From RUG11462 sp045539315 (GTDB lineage: Bacteria > Bacillota > Clostridia > Oscillospirales > Acutalibacteraceae), in NCBI GenBank assembly GCA_045539315.1, contig JAZQFC010000046.1, positions 1 to 64,000 on the forward strand: DNA of 64,000 bases. The letters are read 5' to 3'. The notes beneath the pieces are model-generated. The model was not told the DNA's origin. It did no database searches and saw nothing but the letters and a program-made list of their open reading frames with translations. The position numbers were made by a program, and so were the translations under genes. Every line of letters starts with the position of its first letter. Within the stretch, counting starts at the first letter, position 1. Below are positions 42,130 through 50,899 of this stretch, piece by piece.

Positions 42130-44205
42130 TTATTCAACTTTTCCGTCTTTTTTCGCTTGTTCAACAACCTTTTGTGCAACCATTGGTGGAGCCTCTTCAT
42201 ATCTTTCAAATTCGAGAGTGAATGAGCCTCTGCCTTGAGTTACAGAACGAAGAACTGTTGAGAAATCAGCAGTTTCAGCAATTGGAACTTCTGCAACGAT
42301 TTCTTGCTCTTTATCTTCTAACGGATTCATACCAAGCACTCTACCACGGCGTTTGTTAATATCGCCAATGATATCGCCCATGTTATCTTCAGGAACGATA
42401 GCTTTTAATGTGCCAACAGGCTCTAAAAGAACAGGGTTTGCTTGTTCTAGACCTGCTTTGTAAGCGATAGAAGCGGCTGTTTTAAATGCCATTTCAGATG
42501 AGTCAACAGGGTGGTAAGAACCATCAACAAGTGTTGCTTTAAGACCAACAACAGGATATCCTGCCAAAACGCCTTTTTTAACGCTGTCTTGCAAACCTTT
42601 TTCAACTGCAGGGAAGTAGTTTTTAGGAACAGAGCCACCAAAAATCTTCTCTTCAAATACTAATTCATCGCCCTCGGTTGGCTCAAATTCAATCCAAACA
42701 TCGCCGAATTGACCGTGACCGCCGGATTGTTTCTTATGTCTGCCTTGAACTTTAACTTTTTTCTTAATTGTTTCTCTATAAGCAACTTTTGGCGCTTCCA
42801 AAGTAACTTCAACACCGAATTTGTTTTTAAGAAGTGTAACGATAACATCAAGGTTTTGCTCGCCAAGACCAGAAACAATTTGTTGTTTTGTTTCAAGATT
42901 ATTTGTAAACTCAACAGATGGGTTTTCTTCGCAAATCTTAACCATAGCAGCGGCGATTTTATCTTCTTCGCCTTTTTTAACAGGTTTAATTGCCATAGAA
43001 ATTGATGCTTTAGGGAAGTCAACGCCGTTTAATGTAACGATATGTTTAGGGTCACAAAGAGTGTCGCTGGTTTTAACATTGTTCATTTTAGCAACTGCGC
43101 CTATATCGCCTGCGGTGATTTTAGCAGCGTCAGTTTGTTTGCCACCGTTAATATACATTAACTTACCGATTTTTTCAGTTTCGCCTGTTCTAGGGTTATA
43201 AACCATATCGCCTGATTTAAGTTCGCCGGAAATTACTTTGAAGAATGACATCTTACCAACAAATGGGTCAGCAACTGTTTTAAATACAGTAGCAGCGAGT
43301 GGGCCATCAGGTGAACAAGCAACTTCAACCATTTCGCCTTTGTCATCAATACCGATTTCGCCACCAACTTGGGTTGCGTTTGGCAAAATCTTAACAAGCG
43401 CGTTAAGGAATAAATCAATACCTTCAAGAGTTTGAGCCGCGCCACAGTAAACAGGAGAAATCTCGCCTGTTTTAACGCCTTCACGAAGTCCTGCAAACAA
43501 TTCATCTTCGGTAAATTCTTCACCGGAGAAGTATTTTTCCATCATTTCTTCGTTAAGAGAAGCAACAGATTCACACAAAAGACCATACATTTGGTCATAT
43601 CTTTCTTTAGCCGCTTCGGGCATAGTGATTTCGGTTGCCTTACCGTCTTTATATTCCCAAGTGCGACCTGTAACAACATTTATGTAACACTCAACTTTTC
43701 TATCAGAAGCGTAAGGAATGATAACAGGCATAACCTTTGAGCCATAAGCAACTTTTAATCCTGCGATAACGTCTTTACAGTTAGCGTGTTCAGAGTCAGC
43801 CTTTGAAACAAAGAAAATTGTGCTAACGCCGTGTTTTTGACAAGCCTTATATGCTTTTTGAGAGCCAACATTCAAACCTGATTTAGCAGAAAGAACGATG
43901 ATAGCATTTTTAGCGGCTCTAATAGCCTCAGCCTGACCATTAGCAAAGTCAAAGAAACCAGGAGCGTCAATAATATTGATTTTTCTTTCTCTCCATTCAA
44001 GAGCAGAAACAGCAGAAAAACAAGAAACGCCTCTTTTCTTTTCTTCGCTATCAAAGTCCATAACGGTGTTGCCATCGGCAACTCTACCGTGACGGTCAGT
44101 AGCGCCTGCTACATAAAGCATAGCCTCTGCGAGCGAAGTTTTACCGCAAGAGCCATGACCAAGCAAGGCAAGATTTTTAATTTTGTCTGTTTTGAAATCT
44201 TTCAT
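42130..44205 (-). CDS. Elongation factor G-like GTPase (non-canonical)
   Basis: The 691-aa protein has the EF-G domain order: G domain (1-280), domain II (290-380), III, IV and V. G1 is GHGSCGKTSL, G3 is DAPGFFDF, and G4 is SKAD in place of NKxD. The switch I region reads RGVSCFSA instead of RGITI. These changes mark the EF-G-like family (as in Thermotoga TM_1651), distinct from the main FusA and of unproven role. Preceded by AAAGGGTG. Stands alone. Confidence 0.88.
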   Translation of the reverse strand: MKDFKTDKIKNLALLGHGSCGKTSLAEAMLYVAGATDRHGRVADGNTVMDFDSEEKKRGVSCFSAVSALEWRERKINIIDAPGFFDFANGQAEAIRAAKNAIIVLSAKSGLNVGSQKAYKACQKHGVSTIFFVSKADSEHANCKDVIAGLKVAYGSKVMPVIIPYASDRKVECYINVVTGRTWEYKDGKATEITMPEAAKERYDQMYGLLCESVASLNEEMMEKYFSGEEFTEDELFAGLREGVKTGEISPVYCGAAQTLEGIDLFLNALVKILPNATQVGGEIGIDDKGEMVEVACSPDGPLAATVFKTVADPFVGKMSFFKVISGELKSGDMVYNPRTGETEKIGKLMYINGGKQTDAAKITAGDIGAVAKMNNVKTSDTLCDPKHIVTLNGVDFPKASISMAIKPVKKGEEDKIAAAMVKICEENPSVEFTNNLETKQQIVSGLGEQNLDVIVTLLKNKFGVEVTLEAPKVAYRETIKKKVKVQGRHKKQSGGHGQFGDVWIEFEPTEGDELVFEEKIFGGSVPKNYFPAVEKGLQDSVKKGVLAGYPVVGLKATLVDGSYHPVDSSEMAFKTAASIAYKAGLEQANPVLLEPVGTLKAIVPEDNMGDIIGDINKRRGRVLGMNPLEDKEQEIVAEVPIAETADFSTVLRSVTQGRGSFTLEFERYEEAPPMVAQKVVEQAKKDGKVE

Positions 44206-44443
44206 TATAAAAACACCCTTTCGTGTAATACTTTAAAATCATTTTACCACTTTTTACACTCAAAATCAAGGACACATTGCAAAACGCAGATAGAAATTTG
44301 TTAAAGAAATTTGTATATTATGCACAAAAGAGAAAGAATTAAGGCTTCGTGTCCGCTTATTATAAAGCAGGTTTTTCTCGCCACTTGCGAGGCAACCGAA
44401 AAACATCTGCAAACAGGCTTCGAGTCCCTCTTAACAACACAAA
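44206..44443. other. Intergenic stretch with a nested hairpin
   Basis: No gene is supported; frames crossing here also run through the tRNA. A nested fold spans about 44362-44412: GCAGGTTTTTC pairs with GAAAAACATCTGC around an inner CTCGC/GCGAG hairpin. It could be a small structured RNA or a chance inverted repeat. Confidence 0.35.
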
Positions 44444-44471
44444 TCAAAAAAAGCACCCTAATGGGTGCTTT
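44444..44471 (-). terminator. Terminator of the tRNA-Arg gene
   Basis: Minus reading AAAGCACCC, short loop, GGGTGCTTTTTTT. It begins 8 bases after the encoded CCA. Confidence 0.88.
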
Positions 44472-44478
44472 CCTTGAT

Positions 44479-44555
44479 TGGCGCGCTGCGAGGGACTCGA
44501 ACCCCCGACCTACTGGTTCGTAGCCAGTCACTCTATCCAGCTGAGCTAGCAGCGC
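44479..44555 (-). tRNA. tRNA-Arg (anticodon ACG)
   Basis: Minus reading: acceptor GCGCTGC pairs with GCAGCGC, D-arm with AGCTCAGCTGGATAGAG, and anticodon stem ACTGG/CCAGT enclosing loop CTACGAA, anticodon ACG. T-arm GGGGG/CCCTC-type with TTCGAGTCC. Discriminator G and encoded CCA at 44481-44479. The A34 is probably edited to inosine by TadA to read CGU, CGC and CGA. Confidence 0.97.
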
Positions 44556-44573
44556 TTATTTAACTGCCATAGC

Positions 44574-44602
44574 ATTATATCACAACAGTTTTTAAAAATC
44601 AA
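44574..44602 (-). promoter_or_regulatory. Promoter of the tRNA-Arg gene
   Basis: Minus reading TTGATT (44602-44597), 17-base spacer, TATAAT (44579-44574), about 19 bases upstream of the tRNA. Confidence 0.65.
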
Positions 44603-44626
44603 TAGTTTTTATTAAAAAATTTAAAA

Positions 44627-44872
44627 TTATAAATTTCTAAATAAATCATCTGCTTTTATATCGAAAATCTGCGATATTGCAAAAATCTCTTTATCGGTGG
44701 CAACGCGTGTTTGCCCTTCTAGTTTTGATAGCGATGAAAAATTAATATCAACGCCCAAAAGTTGCATATTTATAGCCAATTCTTTTTGGCTCATCATATT
44801 AAGCCTTCTAATTTTTGTAACATTAGCGCCAATTAAATTTTTGTTTCCAAGTGGTTTTTGTCTGGACTTCAT
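44627..44872 (-). CDS. XRE-family HTH regulator (81 aa)
   Basis: An 81-aa Cro/C1-type HTH protein: NVTKIRRLNMMSQKELAINM and a recognition helix INFSSLSKLEGQTR, then VATDKEIFAISQIFDIKADDLFR. Compact with no C-terminal domain. It is divergent from the acyl-CoA synthetase-like gene and could regulate it (inference). GGAGGG lies upstream. Confidence 0.85.
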   Translation of the reverse strand: MKSRQKPLGNKNLIGANVTKIRRLNMMSQKELAINMQLLGVDINFSSLSKLEGQTRVATDKEIFAISQIFDIKADDLFRNL

Positions 44873-44924
44873 TTTCTGCCCTCCAAATAATTTATATATT
44901 TATTATAACACAAAAAAATAACAA

Positions 44925-44953
44925 TTGAAAGTACTAATATTTTATGTTATTAT
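44925..44953 (+). promoter_or_regulatory. Promoter of the AMP-ligase/malic enzyme operon
   Basis: TTGAAA (44925-44930), 17-base spacer, TATTAT (44948-44953). Confidence 0.6.
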
Positions 44954-44984
44954 ATTTTTAGTATTTAATTAAGGAGAATTTTTT

Positions 44985-46424
44985 GTGAATAGTATATTAG
45001 AATTAATTTTTGAAAATGCAGAACTTTTTCCAAATAAAAAAGCAATTGCATTTGAAGATAATGAAATTTCATATGCTGAACTTATCAAAAAAATAAAACT
45101 TTTTGCTTCTTCCTTGCGTTTGAGAGGGGCAAAAAAAGGCAGTCGCATTGCAATTGAATCAGATGATTTGATTTCTTTTTTTGCGGCGTTTTTTGGTTGT
45201 GTGCTGGCAGGGTGCGTTGCTGTGCCTATTGAAAAAGATATTTCTATTTACCGTTTGCAAGAGATTTTGAAAACAACAAAGCCTGAACTTGTTTTTCTTA
45301 AAAACAATGGCGAGAGTTTTGAAGACTTTTTCGCTTGTGACGAAGAAAAAATCAGTTTGAAAAAGTGCAAAAGCGATAATATTTCATCTATTACTTCAAC
45401 CACAGGTACTACAGGCAACCCCGTTTTAGTAACTCATACAAACAAAAGCACACTCGCAACGGTTCAAAATCTTGTTGGTGGTACAAATATAACTGTCGAT
45501 ACTGTTTTGTTTTGCAACATTCCTTTTAACCTTGCGGCAGGGTATCGCAGAGTGTTTGCAGTTTTGTGCGCTGGTGGTACTGCGGTGCTTTCGCATAATT
45601 TATTGAACGAAGATTTATTAAAACAAATTTTTGAAAATTATAATATTAATCATATGGCAATTGCAAATACAAGTCTTAATATTTTAATCGGTGTTAAAGA
45701 TGATTTTGTGTCAAAATCGCTAAAAGGTCTTGATGGTGTGCAAACTGTTTCAGGCTCGCTGTCGGCAGTTGGCATTCGCGCGTTTCACAAGCGTTTTCCA
45801 AATGTAGAACTTTATAATGTTTATGGCACAACCGAGTCAGGTTGCGTAATGGTTAATAGCACATCGGTTAATGCAGAGGAGGGTTGCCTTGGCAAACCTA
45901 CTGTTAATTCGGCGGTATTTTTAATCGATGAAAATGGTAAACGCGTTACAAGTCCTTTTGAATATGGCTATATCGCTATTCAAGGCGATATGAATATGCA
46001 AGGGTATTATCGTAAAAAAGCGCTTTCTGAAAAGGTTATGAAAGAGGACTACATAGTTATAAGTGATATTGCTTATTTTGATAATGATGGCTATTATTAT
46101 TTTGTAAGTCGTGTTGGCGATATTATTGATATAAATGGGCATAAAATTCTGCCTTCTGAAATAGAAACAGTTAGCGCAAAATTCAAAGGCGTGGTTGACT
46201 GTGCTTGTGTTGGCGAACAAGATGAAAATGGTTTGCCAACCCCTGTTTTATATATTCAAGTTGAAAACGAAACCGATTTTGATATAGATGGGTTGAAAAA
46301 GCACTTGAAACACAGTCTTGAAAAATACAAAGTGCCAACAAATATTGAAATAATGAAAAAAATACCTCGTACTGCAACAGGCAAAGTATTAAGAAAGTTG
46401 TTATCAGTAGCAACCAAGATATAA
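44985..46424 (+). CDS. AMP-forming acyl-CoA synthetase-like enzyme
   Basis: The 479-aa adenylate-forming enzyme has P-loop SITSTTGTTGNPV near residue 140, the YGTTESGCV motif, and the C-terminal VGDIIDINGHKILPSEIE hinge with the final catalytic Lys in KIPRTATGKVLRK. Length fits stand-alone acyl-CoA/carboxylate ligases without carrier protein. Specificity is not visible. GTG start with AAGGAG upstream. A malic enzyme gene follows after 14 bases. Confidence 0.87.
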   Translation: MNSILELIFENAELFPNKKAIAFEDNEISYAELIKKIKLFASSLRLRGAKKGSRIAIESDDLISFFAAFFGCVLAGCVAVPIEKDISIYRLQEILKTTKPELVFLKNNGESFEDFFACDEEKISLKKCKSDNISSITSTTGTTGNPVLVTHTNKSTLATVQNLVGGTNITVDTVLFCNIPFNLAAGYRRVFAVLCAGGTAVLSHNLLNEDLLKQIFENYNINHMAIANTSLNILIGVKDDFVSKSLKGLDGVQTVSGSLSAVGIRAFHKRFPNVELYNVYGTTESGCVMVNSTSVNAEEGCLGKPTVNSAVFLIDENGKRVTSPFEYGYIAIQGDMNMQGYYRKKALSEKVMKEDYIVISDIAYFDNDGYYYFVSRVGDIIDINGHKILPSEIETVSAKFKGVVDCACVGEQDENGLPTPVLYIQVENETDFDIDGLKKHLKHSLEKYKVPTNIEIMKKIPRTATGKVLRKLLSVATKI

Positions 46425-46438
46425 AGAGGAAAGTTATT

Positions 46439-47605
46439 ATGGAAAAGAAGTCACTTAAAAAGCATTATGAATGGAATGGCAAAATCGAGGTTGTTTCAAG
46501 AGTAAAGGTTGAAACTTCCGAAGATTTGGCAGTAGCATACACTCCTGGTGTTGCCGAGCCTTGCCTTGAGATAAAAGACGATGTAAATAAGTCTTATGAA
46601 CTCACTCGCCGTAGCAATTTAGTTGCAGTTATCACAGATGGTACTGCAGTATTAGGGCTTGGCGATATTGGCCCTGAAGCAGGTATGCCTGTTATGGAAG
46701 GCAAATGCGTTTTATTTAAAGAATTTGCTGATGTAGATGCTTTTCCGCTTTGCGTTAAAACAAAAGATGTTGATGAAATAGTTGAAACTATTTATAATAT
46801 TTCAGGCTCGTTTGGTGGCATTAATCTTGAAGATATCGGCGCGCCAAGATGTTTTGAAATTGAGAGAAAATTAAAAGAAAAATGCGATATTCCTGTTTTT
46901 CACGATGACCAACACGGCACTGCAATTGTTGTTGGCGCCGCGCTAATTAATGCACTAAAGGTTGTTAACAAGAAAATAGATGAAGTTAAAGTTGTTATGA
47001 ATGGCGCTGGCTCTGCAGGTACTGCAATTGGTCTTCATTTGATGAATATGGGTGTTAAAAACTTGATAATGGTTGATAAAGACGGCGTTATTTATCAAGG
47101 TAAAGAAGGTATGTCATCTGCGCATAAGCAGTTAGCAAAGGTTACAAACCCAAATGGCGAAAAGGGACTATTAAAAGACGCTATGTGTGGCGCAGATGTA
47201 TTTATAGGCGTATCTGTACCTGGCGTTGTAAGCGAAGAAATGATAAAATCAATGGCGCAAAATTCAATTGTTTTCCCAATGGCAAACCCTGTGCCTGAAA
47301 TTATGCCTGAAAAAGCGTTATCTGCAGGGGCGAGAGTTATCGGCACAGGCAGAAGTGATTTTAATAATCAGATTAATAATGTACTCGCTTTCCCCGGCGT
47401 TTTCAGAGGCGCTTTAGATGTCAGAGCGAGTGAAATCAATGAAGAAATGAAACTCGCCGCTTCTTATGCAATTGCTTCGCTCGTTAGCGAAGAAGAATTG
47501 AGCGAAGATTATATTATTCCAAAAGCGTTTGATAAACGAGTAGGAAAAACAGTAGCAAAAGCAGTGGCCGAAACTGCTAAAAAAACCGGTGTAGCAAGAA
47601 TATAA
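46439..47605 (+). CDS. NAD(P)-dependent malic enzyme (decarboxylating)
   Basis: The 388-aa enzyme converts malate to pyruvate and CO2. Motifs: EVVSRVKVETSEDLAVAYTPG, ISGSFGGINLEDIGAP, FHDDQHGTA (metal-binding), the GAGSAGTAIG Rossmann loop, and PMANPVPEIMP. This is the short bacterial form without a PTA-like domain. In a fermenter it links malate to pyruvate and NAD(P)H. Ribosome site AGAGG at 46424-46429. Operon with the ligase gene, closed by a terminator. Confidence 0.93.
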   Translation: MEKKSLKKHYEWNGKIEVVSRVKVETSEDLAVAYTPGVAEPCLEIKDDVNKSYELTRRSNLVAVITDGTAVLGLGDIGPEAGMPVMEGKCVLFKEFADVDAFPLCVKTKDVDEIVETIYNISGSFGGINLEDIGAPRCFEIERKLKEKCDIPVFHDDQHGTAIVVGAALINALKVVNKKIDEVKVVMNGAGSAGTAIGLHLMNMGVKNLIMVDKDGVIYQGKEGMSSAHKQLAKVTNPNGEKGLLKDAMCGADVFIGVSVPGVVSEEMIKSMAQNSIVFPMANPVPEIMPEKALSAGARVIGTGRSDFNNQINNVLAFPGVFRGALDVRASEINEEMKLAASYAIASLVSEEELSEDYIIPKAFDKRVGKTVAKAVAETAKKTGVARI

Positions 47606-47610
47606 AAAAG

Positions 47611-47640
47611 AAAAAACGACCTTTTTAAAGGTCGTTTTTT
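47611..47640. terminator. Terminator between malic enzyme and fucO
   Basis: AAAAAACGACCTT and AAGGTCGTTTTTT. Bidirectional. Confidence 0.9.
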
Positions 47641-47655
47641 GTATATTAAGTTTTA

Positions 47656-48804
47656 TTACATTAATTTAAGATAAAGTTCTTTGATTTCTTCTACACTTGT
47701 TTCTCTTGGGTTACCAGGACGACAAGCATCATCGTATGCTGACTGTGATAAGAAATCAATATCTTCTATTTTTACAATTTCTTTGAGGTCTGCAGGAATT
47801 CCAACATCAATTGAAAGTTGTTTAACTGCATCAATTGCGGCTTTTCTTGCTTCTTCCAAACTCATACCGTCAACGCCTTCAACGCCCATAGCCTTTGCAA
47901 TATCTCTGTATTTCTCGCCGGTTGCAGGAGCGTTATATTCCATAACAGTTGGTAAAATAATAGCATTTGCAACACCGTGTGGTGTGTCATAAACTGCGCC
48001 GAGCGGATGCGCCATTGAGTGAACAATGCCAAGACCTACGTTTGAGAAGCCCATACCTGCGATGTATTGACCAAGAGCCATACCCTCTCTGCCATCGTCT
48101 TCATTTGCAACTGCGCCGCGAAGTGATTTTGCGATAATCTCAATTGCTTTTAAATGGAACATATCGCTCATTTCCCAAGCGCCCGCAGTGATATAACCTT
48201 CAATTGCGTGAGTAAGAGCATCCATACCGGTAGCAGCGGTAAGACCTTTTGGCATTGAAGCCATCATATCAGGATCAACAACTGCAACAACAGGAATATC
48301 ATGAACATCAACGCAAACCATCTTGCGATTATTTTGGGCATCAGTAATAACATAGTTAATTGTTACTTCTGCTGCAGTACCTGCAGTGGTTGGAACTGCA
48401 ATAATTGGTGTGCATTTGTTTTTAGTAGGTGCAACGCCCTCAAGTGAACGAACATCTGCAAATTCAGGGTTTTCAATAATAATGCCAATTGCTTTTGCAG
48501 TGTCCATTGATGAGCCGCCGCCGATAGCAACGATACAATCAGCGCCGCTTTTCTTGAACGCCTCAACACCGTTTTGAACATTCTCAATAGTTGGGTTTGG
48601 TTTGATGTCGCTATAAACTTCATAAGCGATATCAGCGCTATCAAGAATGTCAGTAACTTTTTTAGTTACCTCAAACTTGATAAGGTCAGGGTCTGAACAA
48701 ACAAACGCTTTTTTAAATGCGCGCGCTTTAATTTCAGTAGCGATTTCATTAATCGCACCCTTGCCGTGATAACTTGTTTCATTAAGTACAAATCTGTTTG
48801 CCAT
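47656..48804 (-). CDS. fucO: Lactaldehyde reductase / 1,2-propanediol dehydrogenase
   Basis: The 382-aa iron-dependent alcohol dehydrogenase matches E. coli FucO in length and along its whole sequence. Matches include the start MANRFVLNET, GGGSSMDTAKAIG, IPVVAVVDPDMM, DALTHAIEGYI (metal ligands Asp/His), and GLGIVHSMAHPLGAVYDTPHG (two more His ligands). It reduces lactaldehyde to propane-1,2-diol with NADH, typical of anaerobic fucose and rhamnose breakdown. No fucose genes are adjacent. AAGGAG lies 7 bases upstream. Confidence 0.92.
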   Translation of the reverse strand: MANRFVLNETSYHGKGAINEIATEIKARAFKKAFVCSDPDLIKFEVTKKVTDILDSADIAYEVYSDIKPNPTIENVQNGVEAFKKSGADCIVAIGGGSSMDTAKAIGIIIENPEFADVRSLEGVAPTKNKCTPIIAVPTTAGTAAEVTINYVITDAQNNRKMVCVDVHDIPVVAVVDPDMMASMPKGLTAATGMDALTHAIEGYITAGAWEMSDMFHLKAIEIIAKSLRGAVANEDDGREGMALGQYIAGMGFSNVGLGIVHSMAHPLGAVYDTPHGVANAIILPTVMEYNAPATGEKYRDIAKAMGVEGVDGMSLEEARKAAIDAVKQLSIDVGIPADLKEIVKIEDIDFLSQSAYDDACRPGNPRETSVEEIKELYLKLM

Positions 48805-48878
48805 TATAATTATCTCCTTTATTTATAATTTACAACACTATTATACCAACTTTCTTTCTCAAAAGCAAGACAAAAACA

Positions 48879-48909
48879 AAAACTGATGAGCATAACTCAT
48901 CAGTTTTTT
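48879..48909. terminator. Terminator
   Basis: AAAAACTGATGAG and CTCATCAGTTTTTT, downstream of the membrane protein at 48933 (minus strand). Confidence 0.85.
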
Positions 48910-48932
48910 AATATTAAAAATAAGGATTTTTA

Positions 48933-49712
48933 TTAATCTTCGGAATATTCGCCGAGTTTATGCTTTTTTCTTATTTTTTTAGGAAAATAATCTGCCGGCT
49001 CAACATAAACTTTCTTTGTGTTTTTTTCAATATACCCATCAATGAGTTTTGCGTAATCATCTTCTGTGAGCAAATTGCCTGTTTCATTCTTCGGAACGAT
49101 TTTTAATAATGTATGCTCAACTGTTTTGTTAAACTCTTTATTGTCGCGAATAGTAAGAATTACAAGAATCAAAGCATAAATTGTAAGCACAGCAAACACT
49201 GCTAAAGTGAACAAACAATATTCATAATAAGTAAAAGTTGGACCTAATTCATAGTCTGAATTATCAGGGAATGTGCCTTGGTCTGCGCAGTATCTTAAAA
49301 GCGAGCAAATTGTTAAAAAAACGCTAGTGCCTAAAAGGTAGTAAGGTGTTTTTTTGTATTCTCCTTTAATAAATCTAATAACTGTATAAACGCAAAAACA
49401 AAATGCAATAAAAACCAGCGCGAAAAATGGATAAATAGTTGCGTCATCTTTCATATATGCGTTTGTACCTGATTTTGTAGCAGAAAGCGCTTGGTTAATT
49501 TCAGGAATGTTTGCAAATCTTATCATACAAACAAGCCCCATTGCAATTAGACCTATCGCCATAATTATCGGCACTAAAACTCTGCCGATTTGAAAAAATC
49601 TTCCGTTAGCGTGAGACCATTTTTCTCCTGCCCATATTTGACGCTCGTCTTCTTTTTGCCTTAAAAATACTCTTAACTTTTTAACGCTTTCGCTGTAATT
49701 ACTCTTGCTCAT
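48933..49712 (-). CDS. Four-helix membrane protein of unknown function
   Basis: The 259-aa protein has a soluble N-terminus (1-45), about four hydrophobic segments (47-70, 98-120, 130-148 and 178-200), and a charged C-terminus with KKVYVEPADYFPKKIRKKHKLGE. No recognisable family. Translation from 49712 is chosen because GGAG lies at the right distance; it overlaps the CDF gene stop by 14 bases. It is the last gene of the mnmG operon. Confidence 0.7.
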   Translation of the reverse strand: MSKSNYSESVKKLRVFLRQKEDERQIWAGEKWSHANGRFFQIGRVLVPIIMAIGLIAMGLVCMIRFANIPEINQALSATKSGTNAYMKDDATIYPFFALVFIAFCFCVYTVIRFIKGEYKKTPYYLLGTSVFLTICSLLRYCADQGTFPDNSDYELGPTFTYYEYCLFTLAVFAVLTIYALILVILTIRDNKEFNKTVEHTLLKIVPKNETGNLLTEDDYAKLIDGYIEKNTKKVYVEPADYFPKKIRKKHKLGEYSED

Positions 49713-50898
49713 TTTTTTGCTCCTTTGTAGAAACGAATTTTCTGTCAACATTTATAACGCAAAAATAGTTTTCGTTTTCCTGTGATATGCGTTTTTTAAT
49801 CAATGCTTTTAATTCGTCAGGCGTATATTTATAGTTATAAGGAATAACAACATCAAAAATCAAGTTTGTGTGACTAGGTCCTGAAACTATACGAAAATCG
49901 TGAAAAGAAAGCAATGGGTCGATGTCACACAAAATCTTTTTTGTTAAATCTTTTAGAGAATTTGTTGTTTCACAGTTAAGGTCAAGCGGGTCCATATGAA
50001 TGGTTGTAAGGCACTTGAATTTGTGATTTAATTCCATTTCAATAAGGTCAATTGTATCGTGAATTTCAATAACATTGCCTGCGGCAGAAACTTCTGCGTG
50101 AAGCGATAAAATCTTTCTGCCAGGGCCATAATCGTGAACAATTAAATCGTGAATACCGATAATTTCTTCGTGCGCCATAACAGTTTCTTCAATTTCTTTA
50201 ACAAAATCTTCATCAGGCGCTTCGCCTAAAAGCGGAGAAAGCGTATCTTTTGCAGACATAACACCGGTGTACATAATAAATAATGCAACAACTGTACCTG
50301 TGTAACCTTCTACATTAATATTAAAGAAGTAGCCGATTACAAGACCTATTAAAACGGTGGTAGTAGCCGCAACATCGCAAAAACAGTCTAGCGCAGTGGC
50401 TTTAAGCGCAGATGATTTAATGCGTTTGCCAAGGTTTTTGTTGAAAAAGCCGAGCCAAATTTTAATGAAAACAGCCAAAGCCATAATAATGATAGATACA
50501 ATGCTATATGAGTTTGCTTGTGCATCAAAAATTTTAGCAACCGACTCTTTACAAAGTTCAAAACCAACCAAAATAATGATAAATGAAACGATAAGTCCTG
50601 AAATATATTCAATTCTACCATGACCAAATGGGTGGTCTTCGTCTTCTTCTTTGTTTGAAAGTTTAAAACCGATATAAGTAACAAGTGAAGATGCTGCATC
50701 AAATAAATTGTTAAGCGAGTCAGCAATTACAGAAACTGCAAAGCCAGAAAGACAGGCCGCAAAGAATTTTCCTATAAAAAGAAAAATGTTAACAATAATT
50801 CCAACTGTTCCTGCAAAAGCACCGTATTTTTCACGAACTTCACTACTGTTTGTTTGCTCGTGGTCTTTTACAAATGTTTTTAACAAAAAGTTTGTCAT
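49699..50898 (-). CDS. Cation diffusion facilitator transporter
   Basis: The 399-aa protein has six membrane helices (N-terminal 220 residues, including VSVIADSLNNLFDAASSLVTYIG with Asp ligands) and a cytoplasmic metal-binding domain with HDLIVHDYGPGRKI and VIEIHDTIDLIEMELN. Metal: Zn2+, Fe2+ or Mn2+ possible. The start 24 bases inside the longest frame is favoured by GAAAGGGA just upstream. It begins 1 base after the mnmG stop. Confidence 0.9.
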   Translation of the reverse strand: MTNFLLKTFVKDHEQTNSSEVREKYGAFAGTVGIIVNIFLFIGKFFAACLSGFAVSVIADSLNNLFDAASSLVTYIGFKLSNKEEDEDHPFGHGRIEYISGLIVSFIIILVGFELCKESVAKIFDAQANSYSIVSIIIMALAVFIKIWLGFFNKNLGKRIKSSALKATALDCFCDVAATTTVLIGLVIGYFFNINVEGYTGTVVALFIMYTGVMSAKDTLSPLLGEAPDEDFVKEIEETVMAHEEIIGIHDLIVHDYGPGRKILSLHAEVSAAGNVIEIHDTIDLIEMELNHKFKCLTTIHMDPLDLNCETTNSLKDLTKKILCDIDPLLSFHDFRIVSGPSHTNLIFDVVIPYNYKYTPDELKALIKKRISQENENYFCVINVDRKFVSTKEQKNEQE

Positions 50899-50899
50899 T

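Noticed and set aside
42447..43523. Long antisense frames inside the EF-G-like gene
   Set aside because: They are Leu/Lys-rich shadow frames of a gene whose domains are continuous and recognisable.
44301..44531. Frames over the tRNA and its flank on both strands
   Set aside because: They read through a well-folded tRNA-Arg and its terminator; no ribosome site or family match.
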